From the NCBI GenBank assembly GCA_032718475.1, contig JAUCBJ010003868.1, forward strand, positions 1-38,165: a DNA stretch of 38,165 nt, given 5' to 3'. Of the stretch, positions 10,111 to 19,414 are shown one piece after another. A program made the position numbers and the translations under genes. The notes beneath the pieces are model-generated. The model made no database searches. It saw nothing but the letters and a program-made list of their open reading frames with translations, and was not told the origin of the DNA. This stretch comes from Nemertoderma westbladi. Taxonomy: Eukaryota; Xenacoelomorpha; Nemertodermatida; Nemertodermatidae. Positions within the stretch are counted from its first letter, which is position 1; each line of letters begins with the position of its first letter.

Positions 10111-10625
10111 TGATGGTCTGTCTGTCTGTTGAAGGTGGCTGGGGGCTAGTGGATCTAGTAATAATTATCGCAAAGATATGATTAGGTAGGCCTACGTGAT
10201 ATTGTTTCTCAAACCAAACCTATCCATCCATTGACGTCCAAATATATCAAATTTCTCAATCCATACTAATCAGTATGTAATAATGTACGCTGTAATGCAA
10301 TAATGTCAATGATGTCCAACCAATGATGTCCATGTGTTATCGGACCAGCCTCCGATAAATGTTAGGCTAACGGCACCTCGCTCTGTCGCATCAGTTTTTG
10401 TAGTGGTGTAGTTCTGTAGTTCCAGGCTACGGTACCAGAATCCGTTAGTGGATGATATAGAATCCAGAATCAGCACATCCTGACATCTGTGCAACTCCTG
10501 AACTCAGGCGAGCATTTTACAGATGGTGGTCAGGTGGTCTAATTTATATGGTCTTGCACCGCGAAACCGTGTAATATTTACAGATGTAGGGGTAGGCTAA
10601 ATTTCGGGTCTTGTACTGTGTACCG
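10111..10625. other. Non-coding stretch
   Basis: No domain or repeat relationship was recognised, apart from several short GTAGGCCTAC-like words. Confidence 0.35.
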
Positions 10626-10632
10626 TGCACAG

Positions 10633-10676
10633 AATAGCAGTAGCTGTGTGTGCCTACACACACAGCTACTGCTATT
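10633..10676. repeat. Perfect 20-bp hairpin with 4-base loop
   Basis: AATAGCAGTAGCTGTGTGTG is followed by the loop CCTA and then its exact reverse complement. The stem is uninterrupted. It could be the tip of a foldback element or a small-RNA-like hairpin; nothing proves transcription. Confidence 0.85.
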
Positions 10677-10691
10677 TTGCCTAATACTGGT

Positions 10692-10772
10692 CCCAGTGGT
10701 AAATCCTTACCCCACGGGCTGTTACCAGGTTACCTCTCTGACTGACAGCGCAACAGCCCTCTCTCTATAATT
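10692..10772. repeat. Dispersed repeat, inverted partner of 8300-8372
   Basis: Contains GGTAAATCCTTACC, GGGCTGTTACC, then CTCTCTGACTGACAGCGCAA and CAGCCC. The reverse complement matches the copy at 8300-8372. Confidence 0.65.
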
Positions 10773-10873
10773 TATTGCAGTCACAACCGAACACACAACA
10801 CTTCTTCGTCATTTACAGTATGGTACCGGTCCGGTAGGGTAAACCGGGGTTGTATGGCCATGTGGGTTGTATT

Positions 10874-10906
10874 GCCTCCCTTGACATAATTTATGTCAAG
10901 GGAGGC
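10874..10906. repeat. 33-bp perfect palindrome
   Basis: GCCTCCCTTGACATAA and TTATGTCAAGGGAGGC are exact reverse complements around one central T. TTGTAT precedes it and TGTATAA follows. Confidence 0.85.
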
Positions 10907-11035
10907 TGTATAACTTTTAAGTATAATTATTTATATATTATACTCTAAAATTATTAATTTTCATTAAAAGACAGGCTTGAAAATGCTGTTTTTACCCTAA
11001 CCAACTTAATTAATTTTAATTAATTAACTGCTATT

Positions 11036-11275
11036 ATCTTAGCTTCTCGAAGGCCACACTGAAATTCAACTTGGAAATTTCTAAACTTTGGCCAGACTAC
11101 ATGTGCACCAAGTTTGGATATATTTCATCGATTTATTAACGGTTAAAATTGAACACGACAGAAGAACAGACATACCGTTTGAATTAGTGGTACCTGTCTG
11201 TATGCTAAGCTCACTTTCTTTCGTCGCTCGCCCCACACTAGAAACAAGGGATTCCTGCTTAGATGCGTTTAGGTG
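11036..11275 (-). repeat. Dispersed repeat (CCAAACTTGGTACACATGTAGT family), minus copy
   Basis: Read on the minus strand, 11036-11125 matches 30800-30910. Shared words include CCAAACTTGG, CACATGTAGTCTGGCC, AAAGTTTAGAAATTT and GGCCTTCGAGAAGCTAAGAT. At 11207-11240 a second shared word, GGGGCGAGCGACGAAAG (minus sense), recurs near 29379 and, in part, near 37824. Confidence 0.7.
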
Positions 11276-11640
11276 ATTCGTTGTCTTGTCTCTTGTGGTC
11301 GTAACTACGGATGAAATGTACTTTTCCGAAAACTTCCTTGAAAACATATTTTAAATCGAAAGTGAAAAAAAATATAATTTCATAAGGTACAAAAATATTT
11401 ACTGTTTTTAACACTAACTTTTTGTTTTTCATATATATTGGGGAAAAATAAGTGGCAAAATTCAAAATTCCCTGTTCGGTTTCAGTTCGATTCCGGTTCG
11501 GCTCATCTAGTTCGGTCGATCACTATAATTGTGTGTTCGTGGTGGGGGGGCCTGGGGCCTCGCCCCTTGTTCCAATAGGATGCGAACTTTGTGCCAATGA
11601 ACCCTTCCACTAGGTTTTTAATGACTAACATAAGAAATAA
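11276..11640. other. Non-coding stretch before the minisatellite
   Basis: No coding signal. The word GTTCGATTC near 11486 resembles a pol III B box but has no matching A box. Confidence 0.35.
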
Positions 11641-11642
11641 GA

Positions 11643-12068
11643 ATCCTATTTCCTAAGTTGTGCCATAGCTACCTGAAACTCCATATTTCCTAAGTTGTGC
11701 CATAGCTACCTGAAACTCCCTATTCCCTAAGTTGTGCCATAGCTACCTGAAACTCCATATTTCCTAAGTTGTGCCATAGCTACCTGAAACTCCCTATTTC
11801 CTAAATTGTGCCATAGCTACCTGAAACTCCCTATTTCCTAAGTTGTGCCATAGCTACCTGAAACTCCCTATTTCCTAAGTTGTGCCATAGCTACCTGAAA
11901 CTCCCCATTTCCTAAATTGTGCCATAGCTACCTGAAACTCCCTATTTCCTAAGTTGTGCCATAGCTACCTGAAACTCCCTATTTCGTAAGTTGTGCCATA
12001 GCTACCTGAAACTCCATATTTCCTAAGTTGTGCCACAGCTACCTGAAACTCCCTATTTCCTAAGTTGA
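11643..12068 (+). repeat. 37-bp minisatellite, 11 copies
   Basis: The unit runs TCCTAAGTTGTGCCATAGCT then ACCTGAAACTCCCTATT. Eleven copies of GCCATAGCTACCTGAAACT (one with GCCACAGCT) are readable with an exact 37-base period. Copies differ by a few point changes (CCATATT, CCCATTT, TAAATT). No frame stays open through the array. Confidence 0.92.
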
Positions 12069-12124
12069 AGTAACGTCTTGGAGATTCGTCCATGAAAATG
12101 GTCCTTCGAAATAAAGGAAGTGGT

Positions 12125-12364
12125 CTATAACAAAGTTATGCGCTCATGGCATTCCACATGCGTACGGATGAAGGGAAAACAATTATCAAATAGGGACTTA
12201 TTACACTTAAATAAAGTATAATTATCATTATTACGAAGATTGTATCTATGTGAATCACTAGAGGATGTAGGTAAGAGATCTGTTAGGTATGATGGAGCTA
12301 TTCTGTGGACAAGCTTATAACATACTGTATATAGGCCTACTAACTGAATAGCTCTGCCGTGCAA
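12125..12364 (-). pseudogene. Non-LTR retrotransposon ORF2 C-terminal fragment (CR1/L2/jockey-like)
   Basis: The minus-strand frame reads KLVHRIAPSYLTDLLP, then YNLRNNDN. This is the typical tail of a LINE polyprotein downstream of the reverse transcriptase (yKxLhxxAPsYLxDLL...YnLR). A +1 shift near 12180 uncovers SSVRMWNAM, matching the usual FFPSxIRxWNxLP motif, so the copy is frameshifted. Its upstream side is cut at about 12352 by an inverted-repeat element. Confidence 0.75.
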
Positions 12365-13414
12365 TGTAAAAAGACAGCAAGTCGCATTTTTCCAAAATTC
12401 ACTTTTTCACTTTTTCTGGGTCTAAAAAATGCGCTCTATCTAATGGTATAATCGAGAACACCGTATCTACTCTAGTTCTCGAGATATTCAATGTAGAAAG
12501 GCTGTAAGTCACAACATATGTATATGTTACAATGGTAAAAGACCGTAAATGCAATACAAAAGACCGCAACAACTTAAATTTATGCAAAAAACCGAAGTCA
12601 CAAGACTTGCGGTGTTTTGTCATTGCATAGATAATAAGAAAACGCACATACGGTTTTATTGAAATATGTGTCTTTTGACTTGCGGTTTTTTACTATTAGC
12701 AGAAAAGGCGCGAAATTCAAAATTGAAATTTCACCAAGTGACTTACGTGTTTTATCATCATATTATAGCTCTATGGCTACAGAACAACCTGCCGATTAGT
12801 GAATAGACATTGCAATTATTGCATCCCCAAGTAAACGTGATTACATTTTAATATTTAATTAGGATTATATCCTTATAACGGTAACAGTTTTGTCCTCATA
12901 TAATTTATTGCGTATTGTTGATTGATGATAATAGTAAAATACTAGCACTGACCTATTTCTCTATTAAATTTTTTAATTCTGTATTCTGTATATTTGAACC
13001 CCGATTGGGAACCCAGAGATTTTGGGACTTTTCCTAAAATTTAATGGCCTATCCAATAGAACAAACGCAATTTACATGACTATGTTAGTTTTCGTGCTGT
13101 TGTCCCTTTCTGGCACCAATCTGAAGTATTTTTTATGCTAAATTTTCAAAAGTTTTTATGGCTCACTAAAATAAATTTATTGGCTGCGGTGCATATATCG
13201 GTTTTTTGGATGCTGATCACGAGTATACTGTAGAAGTCAAATTTAACATTCGAGAACATTTTTGGAAATTTTGAATGTGGCCCCTGGGGCACGAAATAAA
13301 CAAGCAGTGCAAATATCATAATAAAAAAGCTTGTAACAAGTGTTGTTTTAATTCCATTAGTCATCTGAGGTCAACCCGCCCTACCATAACTAAGAATCCC
13401 TTTAAGTGCTTTAA

Positions 13415-13792
13415 AGGCCTGTTTACACGTGGCAACTTTTAGAGCAACTTTCTCGGCAACTAGCAACTTTTTTTGGAGCAACTTAATTTTATCGCTGTTT
13501 ACACGTGGCAACTTTACCAGCAAATTTATCAGCAACTTTGCCGGCAACTTTTAGAGCAACTTGGCTAGTTTGACTGTAAAATAGTGGGTCATTTTATCTA
13601 GTTTTTGATAATTTAATTTGATTATCCCGCTTTAATTCGCCAACGCAAATTCCTTCAAGTTTCCGTAAAAGTTGAGCAACTTTTACGGCAACCTTTTTAC
13701 GTGTTTACACGGAGCAATTTGATCGGAAACCTGGGTTGCTCTACAAGTTGCCGAGAAAGTTGCTCTAAAAGTTGCCACGTGTAAACAGGCCT
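13415..13792. mobile_element. 378-bp MITE with 47-bp perfect terminal inverted repeats
   Basis: The left end starts AGGCCTGTTTACACGTGGCA, and the last 47 bases are its exact reverse complement. TAA flanks both sides (13412-13414 and 13793-13795), consistent with PIF/Harbinger. Subterminal GCAACTTT and GGCAACTTT words recur many times inside, and an internal GTTTACACGTGGCAACTTT repeats the end sequence. There is no open frame. Perfect arms imply a young insertion or recent gene conversion. Confidence 0.88.
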
Positions 13793-14029
13793 TAAGCGAG
13801 ATAAAAATGTAAAAAAGTCAATTGTTAAGTCCAGCCAGAGGCTGACAAATTAATAGTCAAAGAGACTACAGTAGATTCTACCGGGCATAAAAATGACATT
13901 GGATATGAAAGAAATCACGGGCCTCAAAAACCACCATAATGAAAATGATAGCTCTGTGGTGTACTTCCTTCATGCCACACGCACACATTTATTAACTTTC
14001 GAGTTATTTACAAATTAAAAACCGCAGGT

Positions 14030-14070
14030 GGGGGGGGGGGGGTTCACCACCCCCCCCCCCCCCCCCCCCC
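14030..14070. repeat. G13 followed by C21: homopolymer hairpin
   Basis: GGTGGGG... runs into TTCACCA and then a 21-base C tract (14050-14070), so the two runs can pair as a hairpin. Exact lengths may be unreliable. Confidence 0.8.
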
Positions 14071-14618
14071 ACCCCCCACAATTTATGCATTAAATTTATA
14101 CAATGCAAAAACACCGCAACTGACAGACTTGCGGTGTTTTGTCATTGTGACATTTGTTTTTGAATTGTATCGAATGTATTTACATTCGGGTTGTACAATG
14201 CAAACACACCGTAAGTACAAAAAACAATCCTATGTATATGTCCTGTGATAAATAATCACGTAGAAAAATTTCCAACCCCAATTGCGTAGGGTTATAAAAA
14301 ATTTGTAATTTATGGACATTTTAAACCAACAATCTGAAGACAAACACTAATTTGCGTTTTACTCGAAATGACTGTTTGTGACTTGCGGTCTTTTTACATT
14401 GCACGGCAGAGCTAAGGTTAATGATTTAGTTGTTCATGGACAAAAGGAAACTATCCAATTAGTAGACCTATTAGACTGGCTGGGTTTGTGGTTAGATTGT
14501 TTAAACGTTAATAAGTCAGTCAATCATGGATGAAATGGAACAAAACCTGGTACGCATGTAGTCTATCAAAAGTTTAGGAATTATACAAACAGACATACTT
14601 ATATAGTTCCTCTGTCTG

Positions 14619-14632
14619 CCGCTAGGGGGCGA
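14619..14632 (+). promoter_or_regulatory. CTCF-like motif, copy 1
   Basis: CCGCTAGGGGGCGA fits 12 of 14 positions of the vertebrate CTCF core (CCASYAGRKGGCRS). It lies in repeat DNA; binding is inferred only. Confidence 0.3.
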
Positions 14633-14760
14633 ATTGACAGAAACGTAAAAGTAGCTGAAATTATAGAACCGACCATCCGATTCATCTGAAATTTGGTAAC
14701 CTAAGAGCATTGCTTAATTACAAATTCTACACAAACAGACTTTTACAGTTCCTCTGTTTG

Positions 14761-14774
14761 CCGCTAGGGGGCGA
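14761..14774 (+). promoter_or_regulatory. CTCF-like motif, copy 2
   Basis: An identical CCGCTAGGGGGCGA in the same orientation, 142 bases from copy 1. Confidence 0.3.
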
Positions 14775-14780
14775 ATAGAG

Positions 14781-15783
14781 CTCCAGTTCATCGTGCCTAG
14801 CACGGTTTAATTGTGCTGGTTTCTTTAGTTTAAACGTTGTTAGGTTACTGTCCATTTCATGACAGTGATGTCAGTATGTCAGGGCTTGGTAAATATGAAG
14901 ACAAAATTATACGGGGGGGGGGGGGGGGGGCATTCGGCCTACCCTCTGTATTTTTGTAATCATCCTATGAAATCATACGAAATTTGGACTGTAGGTGAAA
15001 AAATGATTGATGAACACTTCGATTCAAGATGCTGAATCGAATGCGATTATGATTTGTTACGTTGACCTTTGTAGGTAACAAACCCTCCCTTATGGGTTGA
15101 TATACCCTTATACGGCTGACGGCTATAATGAGATATTGGTTTTGGGTTCTCGAAGTGCATATAGGTATTAATCCCGCAACATTACATTCCCGAAAATTAA
15201 GCGGTATGCTATTTCTCGTGCATCTAAGAAGTGGGCGTGGCGCTTCAAATTTTGAAAAATCTGAGATCCGGAAAATACCAGCTATGTTTTGATGTACCAG
15301 CTATGATTTATAATTTATTTTATGATTTATGTTGGAAAACATATAAAAATAAATTAAAAGATAAAATAAAACATACAAATCGTGCATTCACTATTTTTCT
15401 ATATTGTCAAAGAGACCATTTAACCTAATTGATCATTTCATATTACATTGACATTTGGACATTTCCATTTTAATCAGTCATTTATAATTGCCCGTCTCAT
15501 GCGTTGCACTTAAGTTCATAGAGTAGATTTTTAAATGGGACGCGATATAAATCACTACATTGATACTTTATCACTGTGTAATAGTTTACACTCACATTTG
15601 GTTTATTAATGGACGAGGTACGCATAAAGTAACCCAAAATAAGGGTTACAATCTCTATTAGTAACAGTACACTCACTGACTCATACACAACCTACAGCAC
15701 AAATAGTTTAATAAGACTTTATTATTATTAGACTGAATAAGACTTTATTACATTACTATGGGAGGAGAGCAGTAAAAGATACA
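14781..15783. other. AT-rich non-coding stretch with an 18-base G run
   Basis: G run at 14913-14930. No protein signature or clear repeat was seen; the short open frames here have no recognisable content. Confidence 0.4.
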
Positions 15784-15793
15784 AGCAAAATGG

Positions 15794-16010
15794 GGACAGA
15801 GTAAAACGCGGATCCGGATTCTATATTTAACATTGTCCCTACGGAAGTCGATTTTTTTTTACATTTTTAGAACTCCCAAAAGTAAGACTATTCGTGTTCT
15901 ATTGAGTTTAGTTTATTGTTTTGGTTAAAATAACGTGCCACTGTAACCTGGTCCTTTCCCTTAATTCATAATTTTGGAATCCGGATCCGGATCTGCGTTT
16001 TACACCTCCC
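15794..16010. mobile_element. 217-bp MITE with 10-bp target duplication (Mutator-like)
   Basis: AGCAAAATGG stands directly on both sides (15784-15793 and 16011-16020). The ends carry GTAAAACGCGGATCCGGATT and, inverted, GTAAAACGCAGATCCGGATC, preceded by GGACAGA and GGGAGGT respectively. A 9-10-bp duplication suggests a Mutator-like element. The right half contains the GGTTACAGTGGCACG module (minus sense) shared with three other loci in the window. Confidence 0.72.
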
Positions 16011-16266
16011 AGCAAAATGGTGTGTTAACAAATAGATTATTATGGCAGATAATAATAGTAGCGCTGCGAGCTGAATCAATCACAATTCCAGAATGAGGAA
16101 TGTGACACGTGACATGGAATAGTGACACTGTCACGGGATAATCAAATAATAAGTGATTAGCGTAGTAATAAATAATTCTGGAACTAAGTGAACCAATTAT
16201 TCTCAGAGTTAGTTCAAAAATAGTTACAACGAAATAACTATTATTATTTATTATGTATATAATATA

Positions 16267-16395
16267 CATGGGAAAAAAAGTAGAACTTTTTTCGCTATTC
16301 TCGAGGCATTTAATTTACCGAGCGCCAACGAGGTTAATAAAGAAAGGGTCGAGGGAATATTGAAAAAAATAATGTTCTACTTTTTTTTCCCCATG
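16267..16395. mobile_element. 129-bp MITE with TA target duplication (Tc1/mariner-like)
   Basis: The left end CATGGGAAAAAAAGTAGAAC is mirrored at the right by GTTCTACTTTTTTTTCCCCATG, and TA flanks both ends. The arms continue to CTCGA on both sides. No open frame. Confidence 0.75.
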
Positions 16396-16681
16396 TAACA
16401 AATAATTATAATAGTTATTATAGTTATAATTCAACAAGAGATATTTTCACATTTTCTTATTTTGGTTTTTCACAATGAAAAAATAAAATCAATACCCTTT
16501 CCTTTTTAGAGTAAGGTCCCTTTTTTCTCCCGATTTTGCGGTAGATTCGGGAAATAAAGTAAGTAACAAACAATTTAATAATTTAAACAATTGTAGTTAG
16601 ATTTCAACAACAGTTCAGTTCGCAGCGCTAAATAATAAGTCACCGACGTAATATACTTTGTTACAGACCAAGTTTGTATCT

Positions 16682-16687
16682 TTTATT
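16682..16687 (-). terminator. Poly(A) signal AATAAA for the PSMA1-like gene
   Basis: AATAAA on the minus strand, 53 bases after the stop codon of the PSMA1-like frame, at a normal distance for cleavage and polyadenylation. Confidence 0.6.
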
Positions 16688-16739
16688 TGTCGTCTATTTG
16701 TGGGCGGATACAAAACTTAATTGCGAATAACCGAAGTCC

Positions 16740-17540
16740 CTAACTGGCCTCAACCTCCATAGACTCGGGGGTCTTGGCCCGTTCCCTTGATGTTTCAGTC
16801 GACGGCGTTCCCCCGGTTTCCGCTTTCAGTTCCGCCAGATAGCTGTCCACACGGTCCCCTTCGTACACCGAGAACCCCATATCGACACCCACTATCGCGA
16901 TAGACACGTTCCTATTGGTCAGCTCCGCCTCCGCCGGCAGTGTGTCCTTCAAGGCCCGCAACCCGTGCTGCACCAGGTCAGGCAGACTCGCCCCGCCTAG
17001 TTCCCCGATATGCCGCTCTAAATAGGTGCGAGCGGACTGACTGCGGGCCCCGATGGCCATCGCTTTGCAGGCGTACTCGATCCCAGAGGGACACGTCTGG
17101 TAGAGACTGACCCCCGCGTGATCCGCACCCGCCAACAGCAGACCGACGCCGTACGGACGGCCTCCGTAACGTTGCGTACGCCGTTGCGCGCGTCGACACA
17201 GATCGCGCACCATGTGCGGCGCCGGCATCGACTCATTGTTGGCGTAGCGGAAGTCCAGACACTCGTTCCTCAGGTAATGGTAGATTATAGGCGCATCGGC
17301 AGTGAGTCCGGCGAACGCGAATCCAACGTGGTCGTCCAGTTGGTAGATCTTCTTTTGGTGTTCCGAGAGCGAGTCCTGGCTGCGTTTTAGAGCAACTAAG
17401 ACAGCGTGCGTAGCGCTGTGAAGGCCAACTACAGCTGAGCCTTGGTTCACCGCTTCCATAGCATATTCCACTTGATGGAGTCTGCCTTGCGGGCTCCAGG
17501 TGGTGACGTCATTGTCGTATTGACCACGAAACATAGCCAT
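16740..17540 (-). CDS. PSMA1: Intronless proteasome subunit alpha type-1-like protein
   Basis: This intact 266-codon frame encodes a 20S proteasome alpha-ring subunit of the PSMA1 (alpha-1, yeast alpha-6) class. The N-terminal alpha signature is clear: MFRGQYDNDVTTWSPQGR, then LHQVEYAMEAV and QGSAVVGL. Further landmarks are THAVLVALKR near residue 45, HQKKIYQLDDHVG, AGLTADA, QRYGGRPYGVGLL near residue 120, QTCPSG, IGARSQSARTYLERH, HGLRALKDTLPAE and NVSIAIVGVDMGF, then a variable acidic tail. Human PSMA1 is 263 residues and usually starts at the Met that is residue 3 here, so either ATG (17540 or 17534) may be used. Alpha subunits have no catalytic Thr; they form the gate and dock regulators. 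The family is normally multi-exon in animals, but no intron interrupts this frame. It is GC-rich, has changes in usually conserved places (YGGRPYG for YGRRPYG, AGADH for AGYDD), and looks like an expressed or recently silenced retrocopy. Confidence 0.92.
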   Translation of the reverse strand: MAMFRGQYDNDVTTWSPQGRLHQVEYAMEAVNQGSAVVGLHSATHAVLVALKRSQDSLSEHQKKIYQLDDHVGFAFAGLTADAPIIYHYLRNECLDFRYANNESMPAPHMVRDLCRRAQRRTQRYGGRPYGVGLLLAGADHAGVSLYQTCPSGIEYACKAMAIGARSQSARTYLERHIGELGGASLPDLVQHGLRALKDTLPAEAELTNRNVSIAIVGVDMGFSVYEGDRVDSYLAELKAETGGTPSTETSRERAKTPESMEVEAS

Positions 17541-17600
17541 TTTACGGATTACAATGGATTATAGCAGTATAGTGTATAGTACAGTAGTAATGCGCTAGTA

Positions 17601-18079
17601 ACAGGCGCCACTTTTTATAAGGAAAACATAGTGTTATTTTACTTGGCTGACTAGGGTTATTTAATGACTTGTTTTTTGTGATGTTTTCTAGGTACCGGTA
17701 CTTACCATAATTACCATAATTAAAGCAGTAATTTAACCTTAAGTCATGACTCATGGGGCTCTAATCTAAGAAATTTTGTGGAATTTCGGACTTTTTGCTA
17801 TTGGTCCGAAGGGACAATAGCAATGTCATTTTGTCCGAAATTACGCAAAATTTCTTAGATTGCCTCATGACTAGGGTTATGGTTAAATTACTGCACTTTA
17901 ATTATGGTTTGTGCCTGACCAACAAACCCTAACCTAAAAAACAAACCAATATCTCAGTCAGTCAGTCAGTAGGCTACCTACAAAACACCCCAATAAGTAA
18001 TAAACCAAATCATTAAGTAACCCAAGACAGTCAAGTAAAAATAACGCTGTATGTTTTCCCTATAAAACGTGGCGCCTGT
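17601..18079. repeat. 479-bp near-palindrome upstream of the PSMA1-like gene
   Basis: The outer ends ACAGGCGCC and GGCGCCTGT are followed inward by matching blocks: GGAAAACATA/TATGTTTTCC, ACTTGGCTGACT and its inverted counterpart AGACAGTCAAGT, GGTTATTTAATGA, TAATTTAACC, ATCTAAGAAATTTTG and TTGCTATTG. It meets at the centre near 17810-17815. Essentially the whole span folds on itself with scattered mismatches. Its left end is 60 bases from the PSMA1-like start codon. No clean target duplication was found, so it may be a foldback element or an inverted duplication. Confidence 0.82.
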
Positions 18080-18239
18080 AGTGTGATAGAGGCCTTTTTA
18101 GTGCCTACAACAGTAATGTATATTCTGTAATATTGTAATCAGGGATGTTAGAAGAACAATTGTTATAAAACTGATTTGTTCTTTGATATAAAAGACCATA
18201 AAATAACATTTTTTTTTTTCAAAATAACATACGAGGAGT

Positions 18240-18545
18240 ATGATGCGGGGGCGTTCCTCACTCCCATCCAACCCTTGTCAATGGAACAAAATAAGCGCAC
18301 GTAGCTGCGTAGAGCAGTAGGAGTAGATTATGGTGCGTTCCTCACTGCCATTCCAATTCCAGCATTGATTCAATTCAACCACTGTCCAATGGAACAAAAT
18401 AAACCCACGTAGAGCTGCAGTAGAGTATGGGGGCGTGGCGTTCCTCACTCCCATCCAACCCTTCTGCCCTTGTCTAAAGGAACAAAATAAGCCCACGTAG
18501 CAACGTAGAGCAGGAGCGTATAGGGCGTTTCTCACTCCGGGTAGG
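18240..18545. repeat. Imperfect tandem repeat, units of about 82-104 bp, 3.5 copies
   Basis: GCGTTCCTCACTCCCATCC-like starts recur near 18249, 18331, 18435 and 18525, each followed (except the last) by GGAACAAAATAA, GCCCACGTAG and GAGCAG/GAGTA words. A 103-codon minus-strand frame across it follows from the repeat and has no domain. Confidence 0.7.
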
Positions 18546-18955
18546 GTATATTTTCTCAATACTTGTTTGCAGTTTCCTAGTAATTCCATAATAAAAGAAC
18601 AATTCGCTAAAAATATAGAAAAGGTATTTTATTAGGCATATAAAAGATCATAAAAGTAAAAAAGAGTTAAAGAACACTTACAGTATGTAGTAACTGGCGG
18701 TCCAACGAATCTGTACAAAAAAAATACAAAATAGTACAATATAGTACAAAAGAGTACAATAAAGTGCAAAACAAAAGAGTGCCAAAATTGTACAAACGAG
18801 TGAGAAACGCATGCAAAACTTGTATACCAGTCTGAGTGTAGTATACACATTACACTTTGTATAGGGCCTATAAATATTATTAATTGTAAGCAAATGCAAC
18901 GGCACCGAAATATGCATCTAAATAATAATAACTGAATAATATAATAATAATAATA
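18546..18955. other. AT-rich non-coding stretch
   Basis: A short AGTACAAAAGAGTACAAT-like simple repeat occurs near 18725-18790. Minus-strand frames here are low-complexity and Tyr/Phe/Cys-rich by composition. Confidence 0.4.
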
Positions 18956-18959
18956 AAAC

Positions 18960-19190
18960 ATGTATTTATATAGCGCCTTTATCAAGAAGGTTCAAAGGCG
19001 CTTTGAAAGTATGCACTGCGATACAAATTCCTAAGTAGTTATTGGTAATGACGGGTGAATAGTTTTGTTTTCAGATCAGATTTGAACTTCTTAAGATCAG
19101 TGCAAGTTCTTAGTTCCAATGGTAAGCTGTTAAAAATAACTGGTGCCGCGTATGTGAACGATCGGGCACCATACTCAAGGCCATCTAAAT
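18960..19190 (-). pseudogene. L2/CR1-type LINE 3' end fragment
   Basis: On the minus strand the frame reads YGARSFTYAAPVIFNSLPLE, then LRTC and FKSDLKTKLF, ending HYQ and TAA at 19041-19039. This is the usual C-terminal G-RSF-AAP-WN-LP-LR-FK--LKT-LF block of L2/CR1 ORF2. Past the stop come a GCGCCTTT/AAAGGCGC stem (18975-19002), TATATAAATA and a (TTA)n tail, also typical of L2/CR1 3' ends. The copy is 5'-truncated near 19190. Confidence 0.82.
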
Positions 19191-19414
19191 AACAGGCCAT
19201 GACAAGGACCTAGCCTACACAATTATCGTAGGGTGACTGCTAAAATATCAAATTTTATATTTTCCATGAATGCAGGGTCCATATTTAAAAGAAGATAAGT
19301 AGATTTTCGTAAATTATTTAATTGAAACAGTATTTAATAATTAATTAATTATCGCTTGAGTTCCTGCAGCTTTTGTTTGTTTGTGGCTGCCTCTGGCTAT
19401 GTTTGTGGCAGGAA

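Larger units (their letters stand above)
12352..14413. repeat. About 2.1-kb inverted-repeat-bounded composite region
   Basis: AGCTCTGCCGTGCAATGTAA, followed by AAAGAC and GCAAGTC, at the left end is mirrored at the right end by GACTTGCGGTCTTTTTACAT then TGCACGGCAGAGCT. Internal copies of the related word GACTTGCGGTGTTTTGTCAT occur at about 12606 and 14129 (direct), and further fragments at 12668, 14102 and 14195. A second MITE (13415-13792) and a G/C homopolymer pair sit inside. It may be one element with nested insertions or a cluster of related short elements. Confidence 0.55.
14500..14780 (+). repeat. Dispersed repeat with duplicated CCGCTAGGGGGCG block
   Basis: It begins GTTTAAACGTTAATAAGTCA and continues GTCAATCATGGATGAAATGG, like 19415-19500, and holds the ACATGTAGT family core. 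TCTACACAAACAGAC, GTTCCTCTGT and TGCCGCTAGGGGGCGAAT then occur twice about 142 bases apart. Confidence 0.7.

Noticed and set aside
11486-11494. tRNA-like B box GTTCGATTC
   Set aside because: No A box or cloverleaf-compatible sequence upstream.
16978-17390. Several Arg-rich frames overlapping the PSMA1-like gene
   Set aside because: Shadows of GC-rich coding sequence in other frames.
18278-18589. 103-codon minus-strand frame
   Set aside because: It runs through an imperfect tandem repeat with repeated peptide fragments and no recognisable motif.
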